Source: Ptychodera flava (Eukaryota > Hemichordata > Enteropneusta > Ptychoderidae). Taken from it: 64,000 nt of DNA. The notes below the pieces were generated by a model. It was not told the DNA's origin and made no database searches. It saw only the letters and a program-made list of their open reading frames with translations. Shown piece by piece: positions 46,076 to 58,529 of the stretch. Where the stretch lies: positions 3,681,501 to 3,745,500 of the forward strand of contig NC_091932.1 of assembly GCF_041260155.1 (NCBI RefSeq), given 5' to 3'. The first letter of the stretch is position 1, and every line of letters begins with the position of its first letter. The position numbers and the translations under genes were made by a program.

Positions 46076-48156
46076 CAGGTACATAATAACTAAAAAAGAT
46101 TGAGATACAGAGTTTGTCAAAATCACACATTTTCATGAATCTTTCACCGTCACTGTCGACAATTGTTTTCCATAGAATGTGCAGTCCCACTCTACCATCA
46201 GACAATGGAACGTTCCAATTGCTTTCAAAAGGATGTGTGACCCTAATGTTCATGTAGGCAGGGAACATGATTTAAAAGGGAGCTTACTTGACTAAGCACG
46301 TAAAATGTTTTTCATGAATCTCAAAGATTAACCCCAGATTCTAGCGGTACAATCTGATGACAAAATTCTGCTTCAGGTGCCAGTAGTAGCCACATAACCT
46401 ATGACAACTGACGTGCTTTCACGAGCACTGCCCCCTCACATGAAATTATGTCCCATTAGAAGTGCACCAGTCATCAACTCTTGACACTTTTAGAAGACCA
46501 TCAAAACTTTTCCTGAAAAACTTCAAAGCACTATTCAACATGACTGCGTTTTGGAGTTTGGCGCTATAGAAATCCACATGTTGGGAACATTATCTCAGAT
46601 GACACAGGATCTTTATAACATGAAAAAGGAACACTAGAGTCTGATCAGACAAATTAAAAAAGAACATTCATTTATGACTTTTCATTTATGTTAATTTTCA
46701 TGAACTTTAAGGATGAAAAAAGGATGAAAATAACAATTTGCTAATGATTATCTCAGTGAATTATGGTTGGACAGCTGGTCTACAATGTCTATCGGTATAT
46801 GGTGAACCTGAATTCTTCCACATCAAATCACTTCACAGTAACGTCATGAGCTGTAATGTTCCAAGTTTGATTTTGGGAGAAGCTTGGGGTTCTGATTGTT
46901 AATATTCAAGTTTTTATGTACGAGTTACAAATTTGGACTGAAAAATCAATTTCATAAATGCAACCCTCTTTGTGAAGAAAAGGAAGAAGGGTGATTTTAT
47001 AACTGCACCTACAATACTTGTTGCACATACCGGTACAACGCCTGGCAAATTGAGACATATGAATTGTTAAAAATCTGACAAGACTGTGTAGGGAACATGA
47101 ATTTTCAATTATACCCAGTCATGACATGCCACATACCAAAGCAAAGTTTTTGGTTCAAATGCACCGGTGGAGATATAGAGTTGAAATAGTTTGACTGAAA
47201 GTTTCCAAAAATACATATTTGTCAGAGTGCACACTGATGTGTTGAAGCAAAAATGAACCAGTTGAAACAAAACTTACCAAACTAACTCTTCTTTTCAAGA
47301 AATAATCGTCAGACCTGCATCTTCTGTGGTTCTTAATCTAAAACTGTATGTTACAATTTTTGTTGATGTTGACAGGATTCAGTGCTATATAGCTATCTTT
47401 TCCCTGCCCTGTCAGTGTTCTGACCAAAGTGAAAAATTAAATCAATTAAAATGTTATATTATACAGTGTTTCCACATGAATATTTGCTTAAAGTGGTGGA
47501 ACATAATCAAATACAAAGCATCACCAGTTCTTCTAGCCTGTTCTATGGATAGAAGTCCCTAAATAAAACAATTGAAGTTCGTGCCTTCTTTTTTGTGATA
47601 CATTGCACAGAAAGACATAAATTTGTGAATACTCTGGCAATTAATTTGTCGTATAATAAGCAAGGTGATATCTGAGATCAGTGATGTGCCATTGCAGATG
47701 CTGTCAATGAGGCACTGTTACAGATTTCTGACATATTTTCCTCCAAAATGACTCCAAATTTGTATAAAACACAAATTGTGTACTCCTGAAACCGTAAGGT
47801 ACAGAACAACGTCTCATCAAGAAGTGTTAGATGAATGGGGAAACATTAAATTGAAATCAAAAATCAAGCAAAACAGTCGAACGGTATCTTTACATTTATG
47901 CAAAAAGCAAGACAACAGAGCCTTACAAAATCTTTGCAGTCTGTATAAAGTCCCATGGAACCACTGTTTTCATTCAAGTTGTCTTTGAAAACAAGTCCAA
48001 GCTGAAGACCCCTGAAACAACCTCTGTATGACTTGGAATTCACAGAACTGCAACAGAGTTAACACAAACTCATTAATAAATGCAAAGAACAACAAAAAGG
48101 AACATGCAACCTAACCTACAAAACACATATTCTCAGACAATTGCCTTTCATATAAA
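46076..48156. other. no gene recognised; one possible small exon
   Basis: A 46 bp minus-strand segment at 47273-47318 between ACCACAG and GTAAGT is open (RCRSDDYFLKRRVSL) and may be an exon. Otherwise nothing could be supported. Confidence 0.3.
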
Positions 48157-49341
48157 TAGGGGTGAGCAAATCCATTTTGAATCCAGTGGTCCCCGGACCA
48201 GTAGCAAAATCAATTCAGTAGTCCTGCAAGTTGGTCTGGTGGTCCTGCTTTCCCCCCCTCCCCCCCCCCCCATTTTTTTGCAAATTGTAATAAATTAAAT
48301 CATGACCATAATCAACATTCCTTTGCAGTGTTTTAATTTTCATAAAATTCGAACATAGTGATATCTGGGTGATCACAAAAGGGGCTCACAAAACGTCTCT
48401 GTTTCAGCATCATATTCTAATCATGGCCATGTGACTTTCTAGTATTCTAGAAATGTCCTTTGTCATCTAATTCTGTTATATTTCTGATCTTTAGTTAGAT
48501 TTCTAGAGAAAAATGCATCACCAGATTTTTTACATTTTGTACATAGGCCTTTGGCAGTACTTACTGTACAATACTTTGCCACTTGCTTTTGCACACTGAC
48601 TGTCTGTCACTCTCTCACAGACGGGTGATTGAGTTTTATCAGCGCCTTTACTTTCCACATTGTCGCTGGACTCTTTTGCCAGCTGTTTTCTGGCAAACTC
48701 ATACCTCATATGATTAGCCATAATCATTCAAATTTATGCAGAACAAAGTTTACTCAATGCAGCAGCAATCGACCACTGCTGTGTGAGCTCTATTCAATTA
48801 CTGCACTGTCTATAAAACAGCATGATCAGCAATTACAAGTTAATTGTAATGAGTAATACCAGGTACCCCTATAGACTCTTTAGTGTGCATGATGACGTAT
48901 TAAAGGTATACTGTCAACTGTTCCAATTTTGCCACAATTACCATGGAAAGAGAAAATCTAACCAATCACAGATTTTACGCGGGTGGTTGCTTTTTAATAA
49001 CAGTGCCCTCACATGGGCATTCATTTTGAATACCAACGAAGGCTCCCTTTGACCATATATGGGCATATTTAGATTACAGGTGACTGTATACCTTTAAGTG
49101 GCAGTGGCAGTGGCAGTCACCTGATACCAAATATGACCCGAGAATGAGGGTAGTGTATGCTTGGCAATGTTGTGTACAGGTACATGCTAGTGAGTATCTA
49201 TTTGCATACTTCGTTATTCTTTTGTTTCTGTTATTTTTTGATTATCTACTGGTCCATTGGACCAGACAATTGAAAAGCTAATGGTCCGCGGCAAATAATC
49301 TATGGTCCTGGACCTTGGATCACTGGATTTGCTCACCCCTG
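48157..49341. mobile_element. non-autonomous hAT-like element, 1.2 kb
   Basis: The right terminus read inward is CAGGGGTGAGCAAATCCAGT; the left is TAGGGGTGAGCAAATCCATT. GGTCC and GGACC motifs are repeated just inside both ends (GTGGTCCCCGGACCAG, GGTCCTGGACC). No 8 bp duplication remains. A C-rich run lies at 48252-48270, and a TTAA MITE is inserted at 48900-49097. No transposase. Confidence 0.75.
48900..49097. mobile_element. 198 bp TTAA MITE nested in the hAT-like element
   Basis: Bounded by TTAA at 48900-48903 and 49094-49097, with terminal repeats AGGTATACTGTCAACTG and, inverted, AGGTATACAGTCACCTG. It differs from the other TTAA families in this window. Confidence 0.85.
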
Positions 49342-50901
49342 ACCATCCCCATGTGATTCATGTCAAAACCAGCGATCTGAAAGTATTACTACTCTTAAAT
49401 TCAATGGGTCTCAAAATTTATCAAGATTATTCATCTAAAGTCTGAGAATATGGTGATAATAAAATCACATGTTGCACTAAGATAGAGAGTCTAGTGTCTT
49501 TGCATGTGTAAGAAAGAAATGTTGGTCTCAATCAATTGGGTAGGGCTTACTTTTCTGTTGTTGTTTCAATGTTTGTTGGTGTAGAATTGCAATAAATCAT
49601 TGTGGAAAACAATAATCAGCATCACTGGCTTTTCTTTGATCCACATCTTTTCCTTAGAAATATAATTCCAATAATATACACAATCTTTTCCTTAAACTCT
49701 CCTAACTTTGAACAATTCTCTTCAAAATTCATTGAACAAATCTGTGATCACCATGCCAATATTATACCAAGGAAACAAATTGTCTAAAAGGTATTGATAA
49801 ATTGGCTGCTATCATTATTTACCTCCATGGGGTAGATTTTTCATTTTTCACCGAAAACAAGACAGTAAAAAATTCTTTACTCCATGAGCTTCAAAATGAG
49901 CCCATTCAAGCAAGAGAGTGTTGTAAAAATTTGGTAATCAAAACATATAAGTCCCATAGGAACATTCTACCTGAATTCATATCAAATGATATGTGCAATC
50001 TAGCTGTAGCCAACCACTTGATTTTCAATGATGCACCTTCACAAATATGATGATTTTTTGAGATGCATTTTGCTTGTAGCTATAGCTGGTCAATTTGCAT
50101 ATATTCATTGTCAATGTTTATGGAGGAAATCCACAATACTTCTCTATCTACTGAATACTCTATTTAGTTAAGGCTGTATGCCATGCAACATCCAATTCTT
50201 CTCGAAGACTTTGCATGCCAAGAAATACCAAATATAGATTCTATACTGGCATTTCTAACAAATGACAGATAGGCATTCACTGAATATAAGTATTCTATTT
50301 GCATAACTTTACAGAGTGTAAGAACATAGTGATGCCGCTAAGTTGTTCTCATATCCAAGCATACTACAAATGTCACACAAAGGACCAAGGAAACTAAAAA
50401 CTATATTGTATACAGGTATGGAGATGACTTAAAGCTTCTGTAGACGGTGGGTGTGACATTTATTTTGGAGAAGGTTGTGTGCTACGTGGTGAATTTAGGA
50501 AATGATAATAGTAATCACTCAGTTCAATATCATAAATCTTTTGAAAATCATGATGCTTTAAGTTAATTTCTGAAAGAATTGTGATGCAGATAAAAAATCA
50601 GAGTCAAAATAGACTCATTTCTTGCTTTCCAGACTAAGAATTTTTTTGACAGAAGTCACTCAAAGTCAGAAATGTTCACCATTATAAACAGGTTTTGTGT
50701 TACATAGGAGCAATTAGATATGTCAGAAATGAGACAATATGAGAGAGATGACTGTTCTGAAGAGGGCCTTTAATTTGTAAACTATTTAGGGACTGCTACA
50801 AGGTGCCCACTACACAGAGGTGACCATTCTGAATAGGTGACTTTTAATACAGGTTTGACTGAGTATGCCCTCCTAACAGGAAAGCTTTTCATGTTACTCA
50901 C
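49342..50901. other. no gene recognised
   Basis: Probably intron of the minus-strand laminin-like gene. Plus-strand open frames at 49.6-50.05 kb have no family likeness. Confidence 0.35.
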
Positions 50902-51021
50902 CTTGGGATATTTTCAGCCCTATAGTGACACCATCAATGTACATTTTTTCACCAGCATCAAGATACCGGTACTTATGGGAGGGCAGGCTTTCTTCTTCTT
51001 TTGAGTTCTTCAGAATCACCT
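50902..51021 (-). CDS. laminin G exon, C-terminal strands
   Basis: Acceptor TTGGCAG or, two bases later, CAGAG, which keeps phase 0; donor GTGAGT. VILKNSKEEESLPSHKYRYL, DAGEKMYIDGVTIGLKISQ matches the L-Y-I/V-G-G-V strand region. Confidence 0.6.
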
Positions 51022-54000
51022 CTGCCAAAATAAAAGAAAGCACATTATGTAAGAATTGTGCATACCAGTATAAACACCTCATTCAGTAAAACTATTTACA
51101 CTTTATGACAAAGTGTGAAACAATCAGACTTGTCTGTTGTACAATACTAGATATGTACATTATTTTTATGATGTATTTTAACGAATCCAATAAAAATCTG
51201 CCATTTAATGAAAAAAATAAAAGACAGAATATGCACTGCAGTTGTTGAGTCATATTGATATAACGGTAGTATGATTAATTCTATTCTATCTATACTGTAG
51301 AGATTTATCCTGAATCAAGTCAGTCACTCTCTTTTGTTGAAATATCTATGAAAATGGTATTAAAATGTCATGATCTAACGGACTTGACCTACTGTACAAT
51401 GTCCAGTAACCCCTTATTATCTTGTCTCCTTGATATAACTTTCACCCAATCTCCATCGTTGTATTTGTCATCTGAGAGGATCTGAGATGGTCCACCACAA
51501 AGCTCAAAATGGTAAAGCACTTGTCTGTTGCTCAGCTTAGTAGCCAATAGTTCCCCTACAATATAATGTATCAGAGAGCAAATAATTCATCAATAGTGAT
51601 CATGAATAACTCAAGTAAATAGGTGTAGATAAACTTTGATAGCAATGCAGCCCACTCTTACTGACAGTGACATACATCTTTGATAATGTTTGTGTGTGAT
51701 GCGTGATAGTGAGTGTACGAGCTTGAGTGTGAGTGCTTCTGACCTCTCCAATGTGTGGAGGGGTCGCAGTCAGGAAAATGTTAACAGTTGGGATTTGGCT
51801 GAGCAGCTCGGTCTGTTGCTTCTCCCCTAGGTGACTGGATACCGTAGGTTTCTGTGAGTTCAACACCCATTGAAAACACCGTATTTTCTACCCTGGATTG
51901 ATAGCTCTGTTGGTGGGCAGAATTGTCCCTGAGGCTGTCTTTCTCCCAGTTTAAGTGATGTCCTGGTATTCGCTGCTTTAACAAAGTTTGTATGCAATGT
52001 GTGATAGTAAGCGTATGAGCATGAGTGCTTCTGAACTCTACAACGTGTGGAGGGGTCAAAGTTAGAAAAATGTAACACTTTAGCTCGCTCATTGAACCAC
52101 TCTTTTTGAGATTGGGATTTGCCTGAGTGGTTCTGTCTATTTCTTCTCAACTAGGTGACTGGATACCACAGGTTGTGAGTTTGAACCAGACTGAAAACAC
52201 TGTATTATCACAACGTATGGTGTATCTGCATTCTCACAATAGTTGTGCAAATGTCCAGATGTCCAGGTTAACTGTACTGATATCACCTAAACACACATTT
52301 GACATCTTTATCTAATGGATCACAAATCGTTGACCATTTCCCTTTTTTATACACTCTATCATTATGTCTAAAATGTACATTATTACAAATGTACCACAGT
52401 TTACTTGCATCGAAGCGCGCGCGTACTACCGGTCTTTGCACTGCAGTGCAATACCAAAAACATTATTCCATACCTGCATGCAAATGAATACAAGAGCGCG
52501 TGATCCTTGTCTTTCAATGTGTGTCGCGTAAACTATTTAAAATGTGTTCGCTTGTGTTTTTAGTTCCTTTGTTTTCTCGATAAAATAAACAGGGGGAAAC
52601 ATATGTAATAACAACAGAACCCCATGGCGAGCGAGCAAGCTTGCCGTACCTGGGGTATTTGCACTCATGTTTGCGTTGAATCCAGCTGTCCTTTCACTCG
52701 CTGCGCTCGTGAAAGCACGACCGCTGGATCCCCCACAAACACTCGTGCAAATACCGCTGGTACGGCACGCTTGCACTCTCTCGCCATGGGGTTCTGTCAT
52801 AGTATTTAACTTCCGATTACTATTCCAGTGCAAACATTTTAGATAGCAATCTCCACTCTGAATAACAGTCAGAAAGTTTACTCATCAAGCTCTGGAAACA
52901 TTGCTTTGTGCAACAAATAAAATCTCAAAATCTCTGAGTGCATGCATGTATACTTACATTGCTTAAATCTATTATTCTTTTCCAAAATGATATAACTTTT
53001 ATCTCCCAGTAGCACTCTGAAGATATTTTCTGTTGCAGTCTCCCTGTATGAACTCTGAAGGAAAAATATTTGTTTTCAAAATGTTTACTGACTTAAATAA
53101 CAAAATCCTTCAACTGAGTCCATGCCATATTTAAAGAGTGTTAAAACCATCGCAGAATTTGAGGACAGGGATTGGTGCTCAAGCAAACAATAAATAAACA
53201 ACAATAAACAGGTCGAATTTTTCTACTATGCAGTCAAAGGTAGACATTTTACCATGTACTGGAGAAATGAGCATTACAACCAGTTGTAGCAGTGTTGGGA
53301 AAACATTGGTTAACTTGTTGTGCAGGATATGCCTGGTGATTTTGACTTCTTTTAGGTTTTCAAAATGTTGTGTATATAGTTAAATTAGTAAAGCTCAAAC
53401 TGAAAAGATTCTGAAGATTTAAATATCTTCAATCTTCTAACCTTAATTTGTATTAAAAAGCACAGAACTTGGCCCTCATCAAAGCACAATCAATTTCAAA
53501 ACTTCATGGGTACGGTGTAATATAATCAACTATCCAGTCGTTACTGTTGAAAATCATAATATGTTCATAGGTGTGATACAATCAGGTCATGCTATCTGAT
53601 TCACACTGAAAGTGACATTAGAAGTGTACAGAAAATCAAGGAAAAAACTTGAAAAGTTAAGTGAAAGAAATCACTGCTCTTTGTTGAGACAGCCAGTGGC
53701 TTTTAGATTCTTTTGTACATTGCTACTTAATGTGCATATATTTCAATCCAGAACACACGATGTTCTGGAAGTGCTTTATAAAAAGCAATTTAATCTATAT
53801 TCAACATATTTCAAATACAGATTTCCTTTTATTGTAGAAGGAAACAATTGACTCTCTAATAGCTTCTTGTTTGCCATACAGCTGCAACTAAATTACCTAC
53901 ACAAAGTGCCCTCACACGTCCAGTCAGACAGCCAAGCCCTCATTTTCATAGACATTATCAACTGAGCCACATCCGTTAACTTTGAATACACTGTAAACCA

Positions 54001-57000
54001 GGTGATTCGGAGTACTTTTGTCATCAAGAAATAATGTACAAGATGAGCTCAAAAATGAATGGAAATTACCACATACATAAATTACATGTTGAACTATGCC
54101 ATTCGATGATTTTATTCCACAATCTTTCGTTAGTTATTTTGCAAAATGATGTTAACTGAGCCCTTGCTGTGACACAAATCAACAGGCCACTTCTGAGCAA
54201 TTTACTGCAAAACCAGAAAGATATAGTAAACTCAGAATTGACAGGAGGTAGTTCCATATAAGTTCTATCAAAATGGGTACTTTCTAAATTATTAAATGCT
54301 TGCATTACGGTTGGTGCCGATTTCGCTACAAACTGAGAGGCTGAGCTGGTTGCCATGCTGATCTGACCCAACTGGCGACCTTGGCAGGAAGGCCATGACC
54401 TCTGCTGATTGTTATTATAATGTCAAACATGTTGCACCCACTGTGCACGCTGAATTTCTTACGCCGAGCTCAAGAATTAGTTATGTGAAATTTGTTGACA
54501 CGAGTATGCTTTTTTTTAATTTTTACACCACAAAGAACTTGTGATCACAAAATAAAAGTGCGAAAGTTCACTAATTGAATGGACATCAAACCCCTCCCCC
54601 CATAAATGAATGAATTTTGCTTTTTGGACTTATGCGACAATCTCAGACTGTCCCTAAGGTACCGAGAATTAAAGTTTACATGAAAACAATTCACAACTGA
54701 TACAAATGAAATTCCTATGTACTTCTGAGTTCACTGACCTCGTTTTTGCAAAGCTGCATGAGGCCTAAAAGTTGATGACTCATTGCAAAGGGTACCATTG
54801 CAGACTGTCACTTGTACAAAACTCCAAAATTTAAAACAGTAAAGAATTCTACTTTTGTACATTTTTGAAGCTGGCTATGAAACTTACACCTTTTCAAAGT
54901 CCACCCTGTACTGAGGAAGGAAGAGATTTCTCTGCGTAGTGTTGAAGAATACAGACACAGTAGCGTACGTGGAGTTCTCCCGGGTGTAATGAAAAGACCA
55001 CAAACAAAATAGTGGTGGGTCTGATGTCATTGCAACTTCAATCTGGAATCAAATGTGAAAAATTCTTCAACATATATGCATAGACGTATTGTGTACCCTG
55101 TCCTATATTAGTATATATCTTTAAAACCCCATAAGCTGTAGCTTATGATGTTTTTTTTTTCTGATATTTCTAATGTTTGTGAACAATTTCTTGTTCAACT
55201 CAAAAAATCATTTTGAAATGCTCTGAGTTAAACTTTTCAAGTAGCCTGTACAGTTGTGTGTGTGAAGTATTCAATGATATCACTGCCTGCTGAATTTGAA
55301 CTCTGGCCTAGAGTTCACTTGTAAATGATAGTATGGTAACTTACACGGAGAAAAATAATCAAATATATCCAAAACTGCTAGCTTTGTTGCTAAATGTAAT
55401 CTCAAACATGGTAAAATGGCTACTGCTGACAGAGTTTCAAACAAACTTCATTTTGTGTCAGTGCTTATTGCTGCAGCTTATGGCAACTAACTGTTGACAT
55501 ACGAATTTTAATGGTTGGAATCAAAACATTCATACAATGTAATTACTGTATGTACATATACCAGTATATAATCTTTTAAAAGTTTTGCCAAAAGCTGCCC
55601 ATAAAAAATTTATTTTTGCTTATGAATGCAACATCTCTGATATCATTTGGAATTAATACCCGCTTTGTTACCATGTAAGTATCATTTCATATAGCACATC
55701 TGTTACACAAATGATATCACTATAACATAAATCTTTTGACTTAAAATCCTATCATTCACAATGCCAATGAACCTGTCCATAGATGATAAATACATACCAA
55801 GTTATCATACTTAAACTGTTGACTTGATTACAAGCTCTATCGTTCATGTCTTTCAGTTCTGTTAAATTTCCCATTGCTGTCATTCCTGTGTCCACGATCC
55901 TTCTTTCCGTCCACTCATGACATGACATCAACCTCTGACAATTTGGTAATGTTTCCTTCAATTTGTTCACTGTAAAGACAGCATGGCAAGGTCAAGGTAG
56001 TCATAGGATAATATAATTATCATGATAATTCTCACTCTTCCTGTCTTTGTGACAGTAAAAGTACAAATGAAAAGTTAATTGCTTGTTTTTTTACTCAAAT
56101 GATCATACCTGTAGTATTATATGTGAAGATTGCATGTCATTTGCACATGTGCAAACAGATTTACCCACAGGTTTTACACTGGACATTGGCTTGCTAGCAG
56201 TTTCATCACCAAGAGAGATGGCAAAGTCTTCATTTTTTGCAAAACTGAAACACCCTACTTACATTTGATGAAAATATTGGACAGGCTACGATAGCTTTTG
56301 AAGAGTAGCGGAGTTGTGTGCAAATTAAAACAAAGACAGGATTCACATCAATGTGATGTGTAAGTAGTATTCTCTTGCTCTGACTGATCAGTTACATACA
56401 CCCATGGTTGAGTTATTTGTTGTTAATAGGTGAATCAAATGAAAATACCTAAAAAGCAGTTTACTCGATGTTAGCCATTATATAAACATATAGTAAATTA
56501 GAATAATATACTAAGTATTGCTATGCAAAAGGTTGGAACATACATCTCACACATACTCCAATGATAACATATGAAATTCCAATACATGGATCGGCTCATG
56601 AGTCACATAAATATTTGGCTTCATGTGTTTTTGTATATTTGTCAGAAAACAGTGTAAAGTGTAGTATATAATTACAGACAAGTGTTTAAAATTACTGCTG
56701 CCTGTACATCCATGATGGGTACCTTTGGTACCAGGCTTGGAAAAATTCAATCCAACCGGACCATTTGCAGAAGCTTTAATACTTGAAAATGAACTCATAA
56801 TATGAAACAGTTCAAGCATCAGTATTTCTGGATGTCAGTAATTTCAGATGGATGGATAAAGCAGCAGGAAATTCATATGAAATACTAAATTAGAATTCTG
56901 CCCTGTAGATGAGGAAAAACTACAGTGTGCAGATGAGTAATTCCATGGAGCACAAACAGCTGCAAGTGACTCAGACTGGGATTGTATTGTGGTTGATGCT

Positions 57001-57783
57001 GTTGAACCTAATTGTTGAAATTATCAGTGTCAAATGATGTCAATTATACTGAAATCACTATATCACATCCACCTTGCAATGTGATAGAATATAATCCTTA
57101 GTGTCAAACTTTCAAAGTACTTTTGTAGTTTAGGAGGGGTCTGACTTGAGAATAGTTGTAAAAAATCATCATGACTAGCAACTTTCTTGAAGAGGAGCTA
57201 CCATTTTGGATTACTAGTGCCTGTGTCTGGTGCATGATTAAGGTAAAATTTCAAACAATGTTCAGACAAGAAATGGTATGACTTGAGAAAGTAACTTTTT
57301 TAATTTCATAGCTATGTGTATGTAATACCATTTTAAAACCTTTAAGGTTTTATACAACCAAGATTTTAAATTCACTGAGACAGTTGTCTTTTTAACAGAC
57401 AAGAGACTCAGTTTTCTGGTTGGAATAAGTTTCTGATAGAAAACATATCTATAAGCACCAAAGAGGTCAATAAGGTCAAAAAAGATAAACTTAATTTTAC
57501 CTCACCAATGACCATATGGTTATGGTATACATAAATACTGCCACACTCATAATATTTTTGAAACAATAGCCCAACAGCAAAAATTATATTAAGCAACTTT
57601 GTGTCCTTACTCTCCATAGCTCTGACATTAGCATCGATAATGTCCAGTATTTGTGCTACTTGGGTCTTCTTATCAGGCAGTTCATCTCTAATATTGCTGA
57701 TCTCATCTTATAGGCTGACTGAACATTGTCTTTGGTATTCTCTGCATCTTTCATGGCTTTTCCGGGCATAGCAGCCAAATCAT
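50902..57783 (-). CDS. laminin-alpha-like gene, coiled coil to first laminin G domains (partial)
   Basis: Extracellular matrix protein chain by domain content. Exons in gene order: 57783-57611, 55969-55798, 55042-54888, 54401-54077, 53054-52958, 51555-51398 and 51021-50902. The first two encode an alpha-helical stretch with heptad character (AMKDAENTKDNVQSAY, DKKTQVAQILDIIDANVRAM, KLKETLPNC), as in the laminin long arm. The later ones fit laminin G: FDRTYMELPPVNSEFTISFW then LLRSGLLICV, next RQVLYHFELCGGPSQILSDD then KYNDGDWVKVISRRQDNKGL, and last RYLDAGEKMYIDGV. Phases match between exons 1-2, 5-6 and 6-7, but not at all other joins, so some exons are unseen or damaged. Exon 57783-57611 needs one extra base near 57707. 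No start or end of the gene is seen; the upstream part lies to the right of the window's exons, and LamG exons at 40.1 and 20.8 kb may continue it. Confidence 0.6.
51398..51555 (-). CDS. laminin G exon, central strands
   Basis: Acceptor TGTAG and donor GTACAG. VLYHFELCGGPSQILSDDKY, NDGDWVKVISRRQDNKGLLD follows the laminin G pattern (F-D/E-L-G-x-G-P, N-D-G-x-W-x-x-V, R, G-x-L). The family's usual His after Trp is Val here. Confidence 0.7.
52614..52797. mobile_element. 184 bp fold-back element in an intron
   Basis: ACAGAACCCCATGGCGAGCG at the left is inverted at the right as CTCTCGCCATGGGGTTCTGT, with TATTTGCACTCATGTTTG / CACTCGTGCAAATACC continuing the stem to a loop around CGCTGCGCTCG. GC-rich against an AT-rich intron. 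Confidence 0.85.
52958..53054 (-). CDS. exon of the laminin-like gene
   Basis: Acceptor CAG and donor GTAAGT. Reads SSYRETATENIFRVLLGDKS, YIILEKNNRFKQ and leaves one base that joins the next exon (T+GG). Confidence 0.5.
54077..54401 (-). CDS. laminin G exon, N-terminal strands
   Basis: Acceptor CAGCAG and donor GTATGT. STHFDRTYMELPPVNSEFTI, SFWFCSKLLRSGLLICVTA matches the laminin G opening (F-D-x-x-Y-x-E-L, E-F-x-I-S-x-W-F, G-L-L). The last third of the exon is less LamG-like. Confidence 0.6.
54888..55042 (-). CDS. exon of the laminin-like gene, beta-rich
   Basis: Acceptor ATTCCAG and donor GTGTAAG or GTAAGT. Reads IEVAMTSDPPLFCLWSFHYT, RENSTYATVSVFFNTTQRNL, FLPQYRVDFEK. Two N-glycosylation sequons (NST, NTT) fit a secreted protein. 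Confidence 0.5.
55798..55969 (-). CDS. laminin-like coiled-coil exon 2
   Basis: Acceptor TTTACAG and donor GTATGT. Reads NKLKETLPNCQRLMSCHEWT, ERRIVDTGMTAMGNLTELKD, MNDRACNQVNSLSMITW. Fully open and in phase with the preceding exon. Three Cys may mark the end of the rod. Confidence 0.55.
57611..57783 (-). CDS. laminin-like coiled-coil exon 1
   Basis: Acceptor TTGACAG and donor GTAAGG. DDLAAMPGKAMKDAENTKDN is followed after an apparent 1 bp loss by DEISNIRDELPDKKTQVAQI and DANVRAME. Leaves one base, which joins the next exon as ATG. The helical A/N/D-rich pattern is like laminin domain I/II. Confidence 0.55.
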
Positions 57784-57924
57784 CTGTCAAAATACAACAC
57801 AGTACATTAAATCTATGGACTGGTATCATTACACTGTTCAACTTTAGTTTCCAGTAAACAGGTCCACAATCACCATTGATAACAACACATTTGAGCCAAG
57901 CCATAGCATAGGGAATTCAGGCTC

Positions 57925-58521
57925 CGATGATGATGATCAGATGGTGACGATGATGATGATTAAACATTAAAAATGAAGGAAAATAAAAATATAATCGAAG
58001 TCAGTAAAGTTGTTGTTGTTGTTGTTATTGTTGTTGTTGTTGATAGTATTTGATGAAAAGAACAAAGTGTGGGTTGCAAATTCAATACAGCCAAACTATA
58101 CACATGCACTGCAAAAATCAATACAGCCTTTATAGTATACTATACACATGCGCTGCAAAATTCAATACAGCCTAACTATACTATGCGTTGCAAATTCAAT
58201 ACAGCCTAACTATACATGTGCGTTGTAGCCTAACTATACATGTGCGTTGCAAATTCAATACAGCCTAACGTTAGGCTGTATTGAATTTGCAACGCACATG
58301 TATAGTTAGGCTACAACGCACATGTATAGTTAGGCTGTATTGAATTTGCAACGCATAGTATAGTTAGGCTGCAACGCACATGTGGGGATATGTATAGTTA
58401 GGCTGTATTGAATTTTGCAGCGCATAGTATAGTAAAGCTGTATTGAATTTCGCAGCGCATACTTTGTTCTTTTCTGCAAATACTATCAACAACAACAACA
58501 ATAATAATAACAACAATAACA
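57925..58521. mobile_element. palindromic element with nested repeats and trinucleotide tracts (copy 1)
   Basis: The left part starts CTCCGATGATGATGAT and passes ATTAAACATT and AGTCAGTAAAG into (TTG)n at 58005-58041. A palindrome centred at 58269/58270 (TAACGTTA) follows, with about 90 bp on each side pairing without mismatch and weaker pairing out to 58016 and 58521, where (CAA)n closes it. The arms are made of a repeated ~35 bp unit with GCAAATTCAATACAGCCTAA and CTATACATGTGCG. A related copy is at 63226-63532. No coding sequence. Confidence 0.8.
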
Positions 58522-58529
58522 AGGCAGTA

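Noticed and set aside
46068-46268. Minus-strand 66-codon frame with NWNVPLSDGRVGLHILW
   Set aside because: Some protein-like look but no splice sites or family match, and it overlaps the end of a repeat element.
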